Below the pieces are notes generated by a model. It saw only the letters and a program-made list of their open reading frames with translations, made no database searches and had not been told where the DNA came from. From Paragonimus westermani (taxonomy: Eukaryota; Platyhelminthes; Trematoda; Plagiorchiida; Troglotrematidae): a stretch of DNA of 64,000 bases. The translations under genes and the position numbers were made by a program. Of this stretch, positions 22,241-34,400 are shown piece after piece. Where the stretch lies: the NCBI GenBank assembly GCA_008508345.1, contig QNGE01000142.1, positions 202,063-266,062 on the forward strand, written 5' to 3'. Every line of letters starts with the position of its first letter. Positions within the stretch are counted from its first letter, which is position 1.

Positions 22241-22490
22241 AAGTGAACATCACACACTCGACGATGGTTTAGTCGTAACTAATGTGAGGTTCTTGGTGTG
22301 GTTGTTAACGCTGTTGTCTCATGAAAGTGTGTTCAGTACCCGAATCCCGGAAGTCGTAATGTAGACTACTGACGGGCTCTGGTAGGGGTGAAATTCGAGT
22401 GGTGTTCTATTTTGAGAGAGACTGACCAGAAGTCTATAGAAATGCAACAGTTGTTATCAGCTGGGTGGTGCGTAACTTGAGAATTATGAG
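22241..22490 (+). mobile_element. Decayed SM-alpha-like SINE, copy 3
   Basis: Aligns by eye with the 12355-12627 element over most of its length. Matching landmarks are CTAATGTGAGG (CTAATGCGAGG), TGGTTGTTAACGCTGTTG (TGGTCAACACGGTTG), CTCATGA, TACCCGAATCCCGG (B-box region), the ribozyme area, GAGAGAGACTGACCAGAAGTCTAT and AACTTGA. Divergence is far higher than between the first two copies, so it is older. Confidence 0.7.
22363..22405 (+). ncRNA. Inactivated hammerhead ribozyme relic
   Basis: Corresponds to 12502-12546. The core CTGATGA has become CTGACGG (22369-22375) and the cleavage triplet GTC has become GTG, which hammerheads do not accept. GAAA at 22390-22393 is kept. Stem II (GCTCT with GGGGT) still pairs, but mostly through G-U. 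Predicted inactive. Confidence 0.65.
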
Positions 22491-25400
22491 CACCAGTTCC
22501 AGCCAGATTAATTGAACTACAAGCAAGCGCGCTCAGTTATGGTTCTACAGATGGTCACGAAGTCTTTTCCATGGTTACGAGCAAAACTGATAATTGTATT
22601 TGTTTGTGGTTGGTGCATCTCGTTTAGAGCAGGGTTAATACAGTGAATATGATCAGGCAATTGTCAATGTTTGACACTTTAGAGAGGCAAATGACTACTT
22701 GGTAGTCCTACATTGGGATCAGCCAGTAGTGCAGGCTGGCTCCACAGTCATCTTATTCTGCCATAAAGAAACTTATGAACAAAGTGCAGAAGTAATCACT
22801 AACAGTCCATTAGGGCGGTTGATTTAAGTGCAAATATACATGGTTAAGTGTACGTGAGCAAATCGAAATATTGAAGTGATGTCATTGTTAGCAAATATGC
22901 TTCAAGCTAGTGCATGAGTTACTTTCAGGAATTTTTCACTGGTCGGTTTTTGTAGCAAGCGATCCTTGTAGCGAATTACTATTTTGCCTTGGTTTCCAAT
23001 GCTTCATTATTTCTACTTATTGGAATGTCAGTAGCTTCTGCATACTCAATCCTTTTACGGAAGTAACAAGATGTTCTTACAGAAGCTGATGTTGATTGTC
23101 GGACAAGCTAACTGTTTGCTATCTGTCCGTAACCAGTCAATGCACGTGATCGGCCTTCTTTTGACAAGAGTTGTGGTGGGTTACCAAACTGAAGTCATTG
23201 AGCCCAGCGTTTGTTGGGGACGCAGTCGGTATTGATAGTGAATAGTCATGTGCACAACAGTTGACGTGTCGGTCATCGTCGAGTATACCATATTTTTAAG
23301 ATTTTTGAGCTGGGACAATGTTCTGCGACGCCACATGGTACGCCAGCGATGTTCTACTTCTCAGGAGAGTCGTCTCTACCATCTACTATGAAGCTTACTT
23401 TTCTTTCATAGTTTTTCGGTGTGTGCATTCTGTACTATATTTACTTAGTCAACTGCATCAAAACATGGTCAGCCGGTACACAGATTTTTGACTGGAGTTT
23501 ATTCAGTTTGGAAGCACGCTTCCAACTGACTTAACTACGATTTTCATTCCGGGTAGTTTGCTCAATATTTCCTTGGCACATTGTGTATGAGACGACAGCA
23601 GATTACCCTCGGACCATTAGTTCGTTAGGATCCCACCGAACAAAGAAACCGTCAACTAAATTCCCAATTGGTTGATAGAGTAGTTTGGCATCAAACAAGA
23701 ACGACCAGATTGAGTCCTGTTAGTATGATAAGAGAAAGTCGCCGAGTGTTTTTGGTTGCAGTGTGATAACCTCATTACAATTTTAGTGGAATGAACTGTG
23801 GTCGTGAGTCTCAACTTCTCAGATAAAGGTCGTAAAGAATTAGCACATTTTATTTGGTCACACTTGTACTGGTTGATTGTCACTGTTATCGAAAACCACT
23901 CTACATTTGTGACTCAAACCGGATAGTTCACTGTTGTGACTTCAGCAGTGCCATCCGCATTAAAACTTCCGGCATAGGGAAAGAAAAGGTACCAGTCTAT
24001 TCTGAATGAAGGTTTTTTCAAGTGTCAGCTGTTTCGGTGGCAAATATGTGTGACATTTGCATTCTTTCTCCTTACAGTAGGCTACGTGGATTTCTGGCTT
24101 TCTTATGTGTAAGGCACCACTATTTTGAATTACGAAGAAGTGATTGCGGTACACAACGTGTTCTGTAAACGCTAGATACCACCACCTGTGTAGTTGTGTC
24201 AAAATTAAGGAGTGTGGCAAAAATGTCAAATTAGACAGACCCAATTATCAGAGATCTGTGCACCGATTGGACTCAAACTATCGAAGTGGGCGACATGCGC
24301 TCACGCCAAGTTGTTTCACAACTCAACTGATGGGAAGTTCACTGGACATCGATTCGCTGTTCAGTTGACTGATTCCACTCAAACGTAAGACGAAATTTTT
24401 CTCGACGGGAACTTTCTCTAATATATGCATGGTATAATATAAAATATTTCGTGGACAGCTCGACAACTCACAACACTAATACAGTATCACGTGATCCGCC
24501 TGAAAATGAATTGATCTCTTCTCACCTCCGCTACAGAGCACCCAAAACCAACGTTACTTACTGTGCTTTTTTAGGGCTTGCATATTCTTCATCAGCTCCC
24601 GAAAAATAACCGTTAATTTACAGTTGATCCGGAATAGAAAAGCGAGGCCACTATATACCAAACGTAAAACTTCACGGTAGTTACGCAACTGAAGGTAGGA
24701 AATTTTATGTGAATTGGAGTAACAGTTTTTTATGCATAGGCAAGCAGACAAATATTTTCAGATGAATGATTAATTATGGAGTAATTCTGTGAGATGACAC
24801 GGTTCGTTTCATCACGACGTCGTCACTTAGAACAAGTACCACCTTTCTTATAAATATACATTCGATTGAGGCAGGATTTCTTCGTGTTACATCCCTTGCA
24901 ACCGTGAGCCTGGCATTTTCCCGTTTATTTAAACGTGGGTTTTTCTTCTAAATACTTGCCCTCTTGTTGAATGAATTGAATCTTAACAAAACCGCGAAAA
25001 CTTAATCCAGAAACTGTCACACAAATGAATGGTTAATTTAACCAGAAACATGGAGTAATCACACGAACCTGGCTAGGTGCACTCGTGCATTAGTTTTCGG
25101 TTGGTTGAAACACCAGACCGTGCTCTCATCCGTTTTTTGTTGTTGTTGGCTTGGACACAGTAGACATCAAAATTGTAAGGCTGCCCCACATTTCGGCACT
25201 TTCTTTGTTATTAACAAATCGAAAACTGAGTTCTCACAACACGCGAGCAAACGCCACTAGGTAGCTGTAAGCTGAATACTGTTTGACTTGTCTCTTTGCG
25301 AAGCACATTTTGCACAGAAGTTTGAGAAATAGCCAGAACGGAAGTTTGTATTCAGCTATGGCATCGAAGCATTGGAGGCTTCTACCATTAACCTCCTGCA

Positions 25401-28400
25401 CGCCGATGGATCGATTGAGCGAACGTCGTACTTGAGGCTATAACATATTAGAGCTGCACAATCAGCACGTTTAATTTAAACAAATCACAATGTTAGCTGT
25501 CAGGTTGTGCAGCTATGTACTCTTATACGCACGGTGAGATTTACTATGCAATGGTAATTGAGGCTGAAAACAGTACCTTGGAAAATCCGAACTCCTCGAA
25601 GTAGCCAAGCCGTTGTGAACTGGGATGTTTTCCTGTTAAAAACGAAGACCTCTTGTGAAATTGGAGTACTGAATACATTGTAAGTTGTTTCTACAGTTGG
25701 ATAAAAAAATCGATTTACTTCCTCTGAAGGTTGAAAAAACCACCTATATGATCGATAAGCATTTAATTTCAGCGCCTCAGCTGATGTGTCTTTCTTCTTC
25801 AAGAGTTGATAAGTTTGTACCTATCCAGTTAATTTTCCTCGTTACTGAAGCAAAAGGACTACTATTGGTAAATTCGTGAGACAACTTTCAGGCTGCATTA
25901 ACTGACATTTTTATGCTGTTGATTCAGAGAATTGGTTTTCTTCGTTCCCCCATACCTCAACCATAGAACTTCACTCGAAGTCCATTAAATATTTCTCAGT
26001 TAGAATTCGAGGTATTTTTATATTCAGAGCTAATCGTCATATCTATCACTTGCCTCACTTTAGTGATGTTGCTTGTTTCGCTCTTTTTTAGACTGGAGGT
26101 CGTTTTTGGTCTTCTCGGATAGCTAGTAACACTATCTCTAAACTTGTGGATTCCATTTAAAATTCCCCGTAGAAATAAAAACATCAAAATATTTCCCTTT
26201 TCTGAATCGGTCAGTTTACCTCTTCGTGATGTAACGAGGACAGAATATGTACGAGAAGTGTTCGTCTCTTGGTGCTCAGTCACTTGACGAGTACACTTAT
26301 TTTAATGACAAAGCTGGTCAGCAACTTTATGTTGATCAAGCGATGTGTCATAGCCGGTAGTTAAAGTAATAAACATCTACTTGACCAGTTAATGTCGAGA
26401 TAACACATTGGCCTGAAGAGACCACAGCAGCTTGGGATTGCACTATGCGTACGTAACAATCAGCTTTCTTATTGTTGAACGCAATTATTTTCTGTGGAAG
26501 GTATTAGAGCAAAATTCGACCCACAGCCTTCTAATATTATTCACCTCTTTGCTATCAGAAACCGAATATCGTTGACTTGTCAATAAAGCATGTGTTGAAG
26601 AATAGGATAATCAAGCAGAGTGCAGTTGTACTGAGATTTTGTTGAACAAGACCTATGACGGGCGCCACGGTTAACCCGGTTGTTCTGTCGATGTTTCCCT
26701 AATTATTCTAAGGTCGACTGATACGTACGTACAAGGCACCCAGATGTCCACCGACCCTCTGAATAACTTTCCAGTCGTGGGTCAGATCTGTGTTTATTGT
26801 CAGTCTGCAGCAACAAAGCAGATTTAACCCAGGATAAATGAAGTGCTTCATCTTACTATGTGACGATAGTGCGCGTTATCAGAAAATCTCAGTGCAATCG
26901 TGCCAACAAAGCTGAGGAGCTCAGTCTATACCCTGTTGTTTACGGCGAGCAGTACGGATTAGTGGGTAGAAAGCTGACAGCTGTTTTTGTACTAAAAAAA
27001 TCTTACTACTGTTTGTTAACTGAGCGGACAGATGAGAAGACGAGTGTGCAGCTTGATCTGTTGATGGACTTGGTGGTGTACTAGTTGGTGTACTTTGGAT
27101 TCGCTTGTTTGACGGGGTGCATGAAATATACTACACGTTTATACGGGAAAGAGCGCCTGTTTTTAATAACGCTACTGGCGGTTTAACTGACTGAGGGTCC
27201 ACTGAAAACTTTTGAGCCGGGGGTTGATGGCAGCATCTCCTCATTATAAATTTCAGTCTTAAGAAAAGCAATTAAATAAGATATGCTGCTTATGGTAGCT
27301 ATGGCGAGAAACTGGTCAGGCCTTTTTCTTACGTTTATTTAATGTCTGACTTCATTCAGTTGTTAGTAGAATTCATTTTGGCTGGTATAAAATTTCTCAT
27401 CCTATGTTTGCCTGATAGTCTATGGGTATTTGTGTGTCAGATACTCTGGTACGGTATTGTGACAGTTACTTCGTTCTCTAAACTGTCGTCAGTGTTATCA
27501 GATGATCATATTGAGCTATTTTAGATTTTATTAAAGCACATTCCAACTTAAGGCTGTTTCCTCCTTCAGAATTTTTGAGTGGCTGGCCAGTTGGCAGATT
27601 CAGTACACTGGAGGCACATGTTGGCAAGGAAGGAAAACTTTTAAGTAATATACCGCGTAACGCATTCGGAAGCGATAGCCCTCCAAGAAATGCATCTATC
27701 CAAAGCTTTGAAAAACAAGGTATACCGTTGCACGTTTTGGCAAGAATGGTTTCTCCAGTTAAAGCAGAATTTATTTCACTATGACACTCAGTAAAACTGG
27801 CTATTTGAACACCATTTCTCACGGGGAGTTTGGAAAGTTTTGCGAAAGTCCCTTATACAGATAACGTTTGGAAAGCTTATCACGGTGTGGGATTTTCGTA
27901 ACAGCTATGAAATACGTGTAGCAGATCTCCGTGATATCGCGCTGTTAAATTGATAACGATTCGAACAAAGCAAAACGGTCAGGCAGACGATCAATTATCC
28001 ACATCAAAACCAATTTACAATTCAACTCTAGGCACTTAGTGTGGTCACCTTCGTTTATATAAAGTTTCGTCGAAATCCGTGCACGCAAAACACGAAGATC
28101 GTATATGAAAGCATATAAAGGCTTCTCGATGAGCATTCGAATCAACCGCATTCTCCAGTTCTTCAACATGCTGGTTACACTGTAGTCCGGTGCAGCAGGA
28201 AACGAGTTAGCCACCGCCCTCATATTTTTCAAACATCAACTGCTTTCCGTTAATCCAAGACTCTTGCTTAGTGAGTGACCGTTCGCTTGTTCGAATTCAG
28301 CAGAATATATGAAATATCGTCCAATGGATCATTATAGTGTTTACGTCCCCAAGTTCTTCCAGCCACGTTCACTGAAGACGATCTATCTTGATTAACCTAT

Positions 28401-31400
28401 TTCACTGCGAGTATGACTAGCCCATTTTAAAATGTACCATATCTTTATTTGTGGAAGGTTGTCAGTTAAGTGTATCTTGAAGTTTACATTTTGATTATGC
28501 TGCACATACACGGGAATGACATTGATTAAAAAATAGTAATGTACGAAACTTCACAAAGATAACCGGCGGTTAAGTTCATATACTCAATATGCGGCTAAAG
28601 TTTCATGGAGAAGTCTGAAACCGGCAACCAGGATGGAGCGATGGCCCTTGCTCACTGACTCATACTATACAGATCGCTATTCGTGAACCGAACTAGTAGT
28701 ACATCGTTGATTAGATAGCTTTCTGAATAACGCTGCCTAGGTAATCGCAAAGCAAGTAATGAATATGGTCAATATAACTCACTACAACGTTAGTTTTCAG
28801 GGCAAGTAAAATGTGGGTTTCTTATCTTTCCTCATTGATAGAACAACCAGTTTTGCATACGTTTTGACCACCAGGCTGGATGGATACTCATTGAAGCTGA
28901 CGAATCAGCGTTAGTCCTGTCAGGGATCAGGAACCCTGTGTTTGTGACATAATGCTTTCAGGAATTTTCCTGTGTTCACCTAATGAGTAAGAATCCTGGG
29001 TACAGTTTTTCGCTTCACTGATGATGTTTTTGGACTCATAAATTCTCAGATAAATTGATCGAAAGGGTCAAAATCATAGAGAGGCTAACAGAAGGTAGGT
29101 AAGTTTTTTAATGGGCAAAATGAATAAACATGGAAGTGATCAGTGGGTGATAGAAAAACCAATGGATAAGCTCAATATATGATAAGTTTGTAGCCTTGCC
29201 TACTGTTCATCAGTCGGATGAAAATACACAGTTCTGTCATATTTAGCGCCACTTCCCCTCGAACCAATATTTCAGCACCCTGTTCGTTCTTTTGTGGATC
29301 ACGCAGATACCGAGACTAGGAGCTAGACACAAACCAAAATTCAATCAACTCAGGATTCAAGGCTCTTCTGCTATTAATATCTGTCATTACGGAATGATTA
29401 GTATAACTTACGTAAATTTGCCTCACGAGTTGTTGGTGTGGATGAGCGATGTCCGTGCATTCAAAAGTCATACCTAAGTGACGCTTTAATAAGTGTTCAT
29501 CGCTATCAAAAATGCAACTTAAAAGTAATCTGATGATTCCACAATTTTGATAAAGTTCAATCGTGTGACTGGGGTCTACTTGGTTCAAACCCACTACCAT
29601 GGTTTCTTTGTTTGCTGCATGTTCATTGTTTTATATTGGTGACGAAAAAGAGTTTACAATTTTCGTTCTCTGATAAATGAGTGAAAATTACACTCAAAGA
29701 ATAATTAGCACAATTGTCTTGTTTATAAGGCTGCATAAAAATAGCAGCTTAAAAAATGTCCACGGTCAGTCATTTATACCATAATCTTCAGTTGAGGTTC
29801 CTAGCGAAAATATCTACAATTTGTTTTTATACGGTTGGAGATATAATCCGATTTTCAAACAGCTTATATTTAAGCCATGCCAGGTTAAGAACAAAAGTCT
29901 GCTTGTTTATTTTCAAAGTGTATGATGTATGTTAAAGTTTCTTTAAATAGTCGTTGACTTTGCTGATAAATGGAAATCTACGTTGAGCATTTCAAGCTTC
30001 TTTTAATTCGACTCAAACTTCTGAACTTAGAGAGGTTATATGAGTCCACGCCGACGATCACCTCTAGCACCCAACTGTTAATTTTTCGGAAAATAACGGC
30101 CAACAATGTGGAAAAATAAACATTTTTGATGAAGATATTGTGAATAGATATCTAAATTTTAACCAGATTTCTTCTGTGGCTTTCAGGTTTAGACTGGAAT
30201 AGTTGGTGTGATTATCTCACCAGTCTGTGCTCATTAGCAATAAATCTTTTAGATGGGACGGACCAAAATGCAGATCCTCTTTCTTTGTAATGCGAATGTT
30301 TTTACTGTTACCCTGGTGAATCCGCAGTGGACAGAGCAAATTAGCGTATGTTAACGCCCGATCACAGCTTGTTAGAAGCAATTTCGAGGTTTTTGCTCTC
30401 CAAAATATCAAACAGTTGACCCTGTATGAAAAGAAATGTACCTATCGTTTTTCAAGGTTATTACATTCGCATTATATGAACTAATTAGTTTTCTGTACCA
30501 GCAACAGCAAGCTTTCAATTTTCTTGATCATTATCTTTGTTCATCCGACATCTAGGTCAGATTGCATTTGCATACTCATTCGGAACAAATCCCAATGAAA
30601 TGAACTCGCGTGACAATTACAAGTGGTCACTCGGGAGATTCCATTAACGGTTTAGTTTTATTGGTGCTCGTTTTTCAAAGCCTTCTCGTCCATGGAATGT
30701 GATGTGACTGTTGATTATGGTTCGTCATTTGGTAAGCAGGTAAAGGGCTCAAGGGATCCTAGCACTACATGGTAATTACTGGTTAATCTTCTTATCCTTG
30801 GGGTTTACTGGAGTTGAATAAATTGACTGAAGGACAAATTAAGCCTTGTTTATTGTTCAGTAACCTACTAAATACGATGTGGTACAATTTACCGCGACTG
30901 AAATGTTTGTTTGTGGGTAATTTGTTGACTACGCACAAGAACTAGCTCCTTCTCAAAAGCCAACAGGAAGTACAGACTGTCCTATGATATGGCAGTACAC
31001 TCACACGGTAAACTGACGTGCAGAAGACTATACAACACAATTCTTCCATTTGTTAAAAACAGAAATTACAAGGAATTCCAACATAATTGTGCACAGTATA
31101 GTGATTTGACAGTTATAGCTTTCAGGGTTGATTAATGGACACACGCGCTATAAATGGTTTCCACAGCACTAATTTGTCAAATCACATTTCATAAAACTTG
31201 TGCTGTATCATTGGTCATTGATGAACAGACACCACACACACGACTGTTGGCTAATTTTCAGCACTTTCCTGGCTTGACGTTAACATGCTTTTGTTATTGG
31301 CAATAAATTTTTGTAAACTCATATCACACATCATATATCATTTGTCATATGTCATGAATAAGGCTCTATGTCGAGGCATCAATTTTTCACAAACTTCCAT

Positions 31401-34400
31401 GCTCGAATTTTATGGTTGCTGTGGAAAATGCAGATTGTTTTTATCGCAGATTGGTCAGCTCATTGTAATCGAATAGCTCTGTGTTTTTGAAAGTCAATGT
31501 ATGGCACGAAAAGTGTTTAACATTCAACATCAGACTGACACGACACACTTTTCACCGAATATTCAGTGAATGTCAGTGATCTCTTTCAAAAATGCAAACT
31601 ATCTGGATGTCTGTAGTTCGATTTAGTCAGTCAAATCTTGTTCGAGTTTAACTGTGACCAAAAAGCTGCAGGGAATGTGTTAAGCATACTACCTCGTTTA
31701 CTCATCTAAACTAGATTGACATAGTTTAATAAATGTGACAAATGGCAACAAACTGTCTAAAAATGTCGAGATTCGGTGTAGGTTACTGTCAGATACACAA
31801 CTCTATGGGACTGAAAATGGATAACATCAATCAAGGAGACACATATCAAGCATGGACTGATAAATTGTTCGTTGACAGTGAAAACTATGGAAAAGACAGA
31901 CCATCCAAAAAACAAGGGAAAGTTTGTTTTTCGGTAGTAAGGAAGGTTTGCCCAAGTTACTTATGTTGAGTAAGAGCATATAATTATATGCTAATTCCTG
32001 CCGACTTGAAATTAAACCCCAACCGACAAACAAGTTGTGTTCATTGGACCTCTCACGTTAAAACCAGATACACTTGTGGGGAGGAAAATTCGGTGTTTTT
32101 TTCAAGACGGGTCGAATAGTGTAATCCGGACTGTTTTTGCTTCCGAATAAATATATCCTTTCTATGTGTATCAGCCGTCGCTTCTTACTCCCCAAATGTA
32201 CAAGCAAGTTTAACGCAGAGAAACGAGAACGGATCAAATACTTGCCGTTAAGAATATTGTCTCATGGAGATATAGTGAACATGACGTTTGCCTTGTCCTA
32301 CAGCGGACAAAAAATGCTCCAGCGATCAGGCAAAGACCTTAGGGTTGATGAAAACATGACAGTCAACTCTGAAAAGTCTGGAACCCAGGGGGACTCAAAC
32401 TAGCGATGGAGACAATATATAAAAACTCACCAGGTTCGCCACAAGCTGTGCAACAAAATCCCGCTGCGAACAAGAAACTTTCACAGCTGGACTCAGGTGA
32501 TCACCCATCCCTGTAACTAACGTCAAATCCACCAAATGTGCAGAATTACTTGTCAATAATACATCTCCGATATCCAACAAAATGGATGGGTAGTCAGCTC
32601 AAATTAAGACTTCCTAATCCCCGGCATGACCTAATATTTCGGTTAATAAAGCGCTTCTTGTCTATGTGCATACTGTTTCTGTTGTTTGTTGCGTGTTCGG
32701 TTGAAACTCACAGCTGTACTCTCGCCGCTTTTAGTTAACACATCTGTGGCACTGCAATTAATGGTACAGTTATAGTTCAAAACGTCACTATGCAGGCAAC
32801 AATGGGATGATAAAGAATGCCACGTCACTACTAATTTTGTGAAGATGAACACTCGCAAGACCGGGATTTCGTCACTGAATAATGGATTGGCATTATTGAA
32901 CTATATTGACTTCGTTTCTCAGGATATCGAGAAGAAAAAATTATATGAACATGCTTTTGATAATTTGTTTTTGGGCTGTTAAAACTGTAAAGCGCAAAGA
33001 TGCACTTTTATCGAACTCACTAGAGAGAAGATAAGAGACGAACCGAATACCGAGTAAATACGAATGGTTCCTTCAACCAAATATGTCAAGCATGCTGGTT
33101 GGTTTATAGCGGCAGTATGACTATCCCAGCAATCTGCCTGAGATCACTGTAGACGCGTAGCCTAAACAAACGGCTTACGGTTGTGTAGCAGTAGGTCAAT
33201 CACCCTTATTCCGATAGCTTCTTCATTACGGTAGGCTTTTTTTGCGGGTAGCCTATGATGGGGTATTGTTCATGCGAAAAACTACTCAGTGGACATGATG
33301 GGTGGTTTGTTAGTGTTGAGCTTTGACCAATTAAAGGCTGGTAAACGGAAGTGTTTCACCACACCTGAATCAACGTGATATGTTTTCACGGAATGTATTT
33401 GAAAGCTGACGTTAAGTTTCGCCGGTACAAACTGTTTCATAGGAAAAGTGAGGAAAGAGGTGAAAATGGATCAGGTGTGAAAAACGAATTTCTTTTTGCA
33501 AAACCGAGGAACTGGGAGAGTAATGAATCGGACATAAGGCTCTTAGGATGACGTTGGCTCTCTTGACTTCTCGACTTGGTTTACCAGAACAATACAATCG
33601 CAGTGAAGTCGTTGAATCTGAGTGAAATTCTGCACAACAAAAATTCGGCATATGAAACGTGACGAACTAGGAACGGATTTTGCCTGGTTTTTTCGGAGAA
33701 TAGGTGATTGCCAGGTTGGCTCACAGAAAACGGTGTTCTTCGTCAGGCATTCACTGCACACTTGAGTCGTCATTTAGGTTTTCGGATCAGTCAGAATGAT
33801 CTCCACATACAGTTCCCCATTTTGCAGACTGATCTAACCATGATGGAAGCGGTAACACCCAGTTCTGAGTGTTGTTATCCACAACATTGTTGAGGTTGAT
33901 TAGAAAACTGGATTCAAATTGCGAATCCGGTTCGTCGAACAGGATTACAATGATCAACTATGTAGAACGACAAATGTTACGAAATGTGCACGTCTAATTT
34001 CGTCACATTACGCGAGTATAAAAGCCGTCGGATAGACGCACTGACTGCGTGGCAACAGGAACATCATTTAATCGCTCGCTTCCAATGCAGTTGTACTGAT
34101 TACATCGGCAACACTTACGTACGCAGAAATGATCAATACCACGTGATCAGCGCAAGCATAGGTATTCACCACTTTGTACTCTAACACTTTGGAGCCAATT
34201 AAAAGAATACGTGACATAACTACGCAGCCCTCAACTATATTTTCGTAAAAACCGTCAATTATAAGCAGTAGGTATTCTGAAGCTATCAAGTCAGTTGACA
34301 TGCATGTCATCACTTAAATCCGACTTATCATCGGCATATTTTTCAAAAGAAAAGTTACAGTTAGTCGATTGTGAAGAGCATCGATAAACCACATCCGGAC

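Noticed and set aside
24250..24310. tRNA B-box-like ACTCAAAC text (also near 29580 and 32390) as further SINEs
   Set aside because: Only one promoter box resembles the consensus, and no similarity to the SINE copies in this window was seen.
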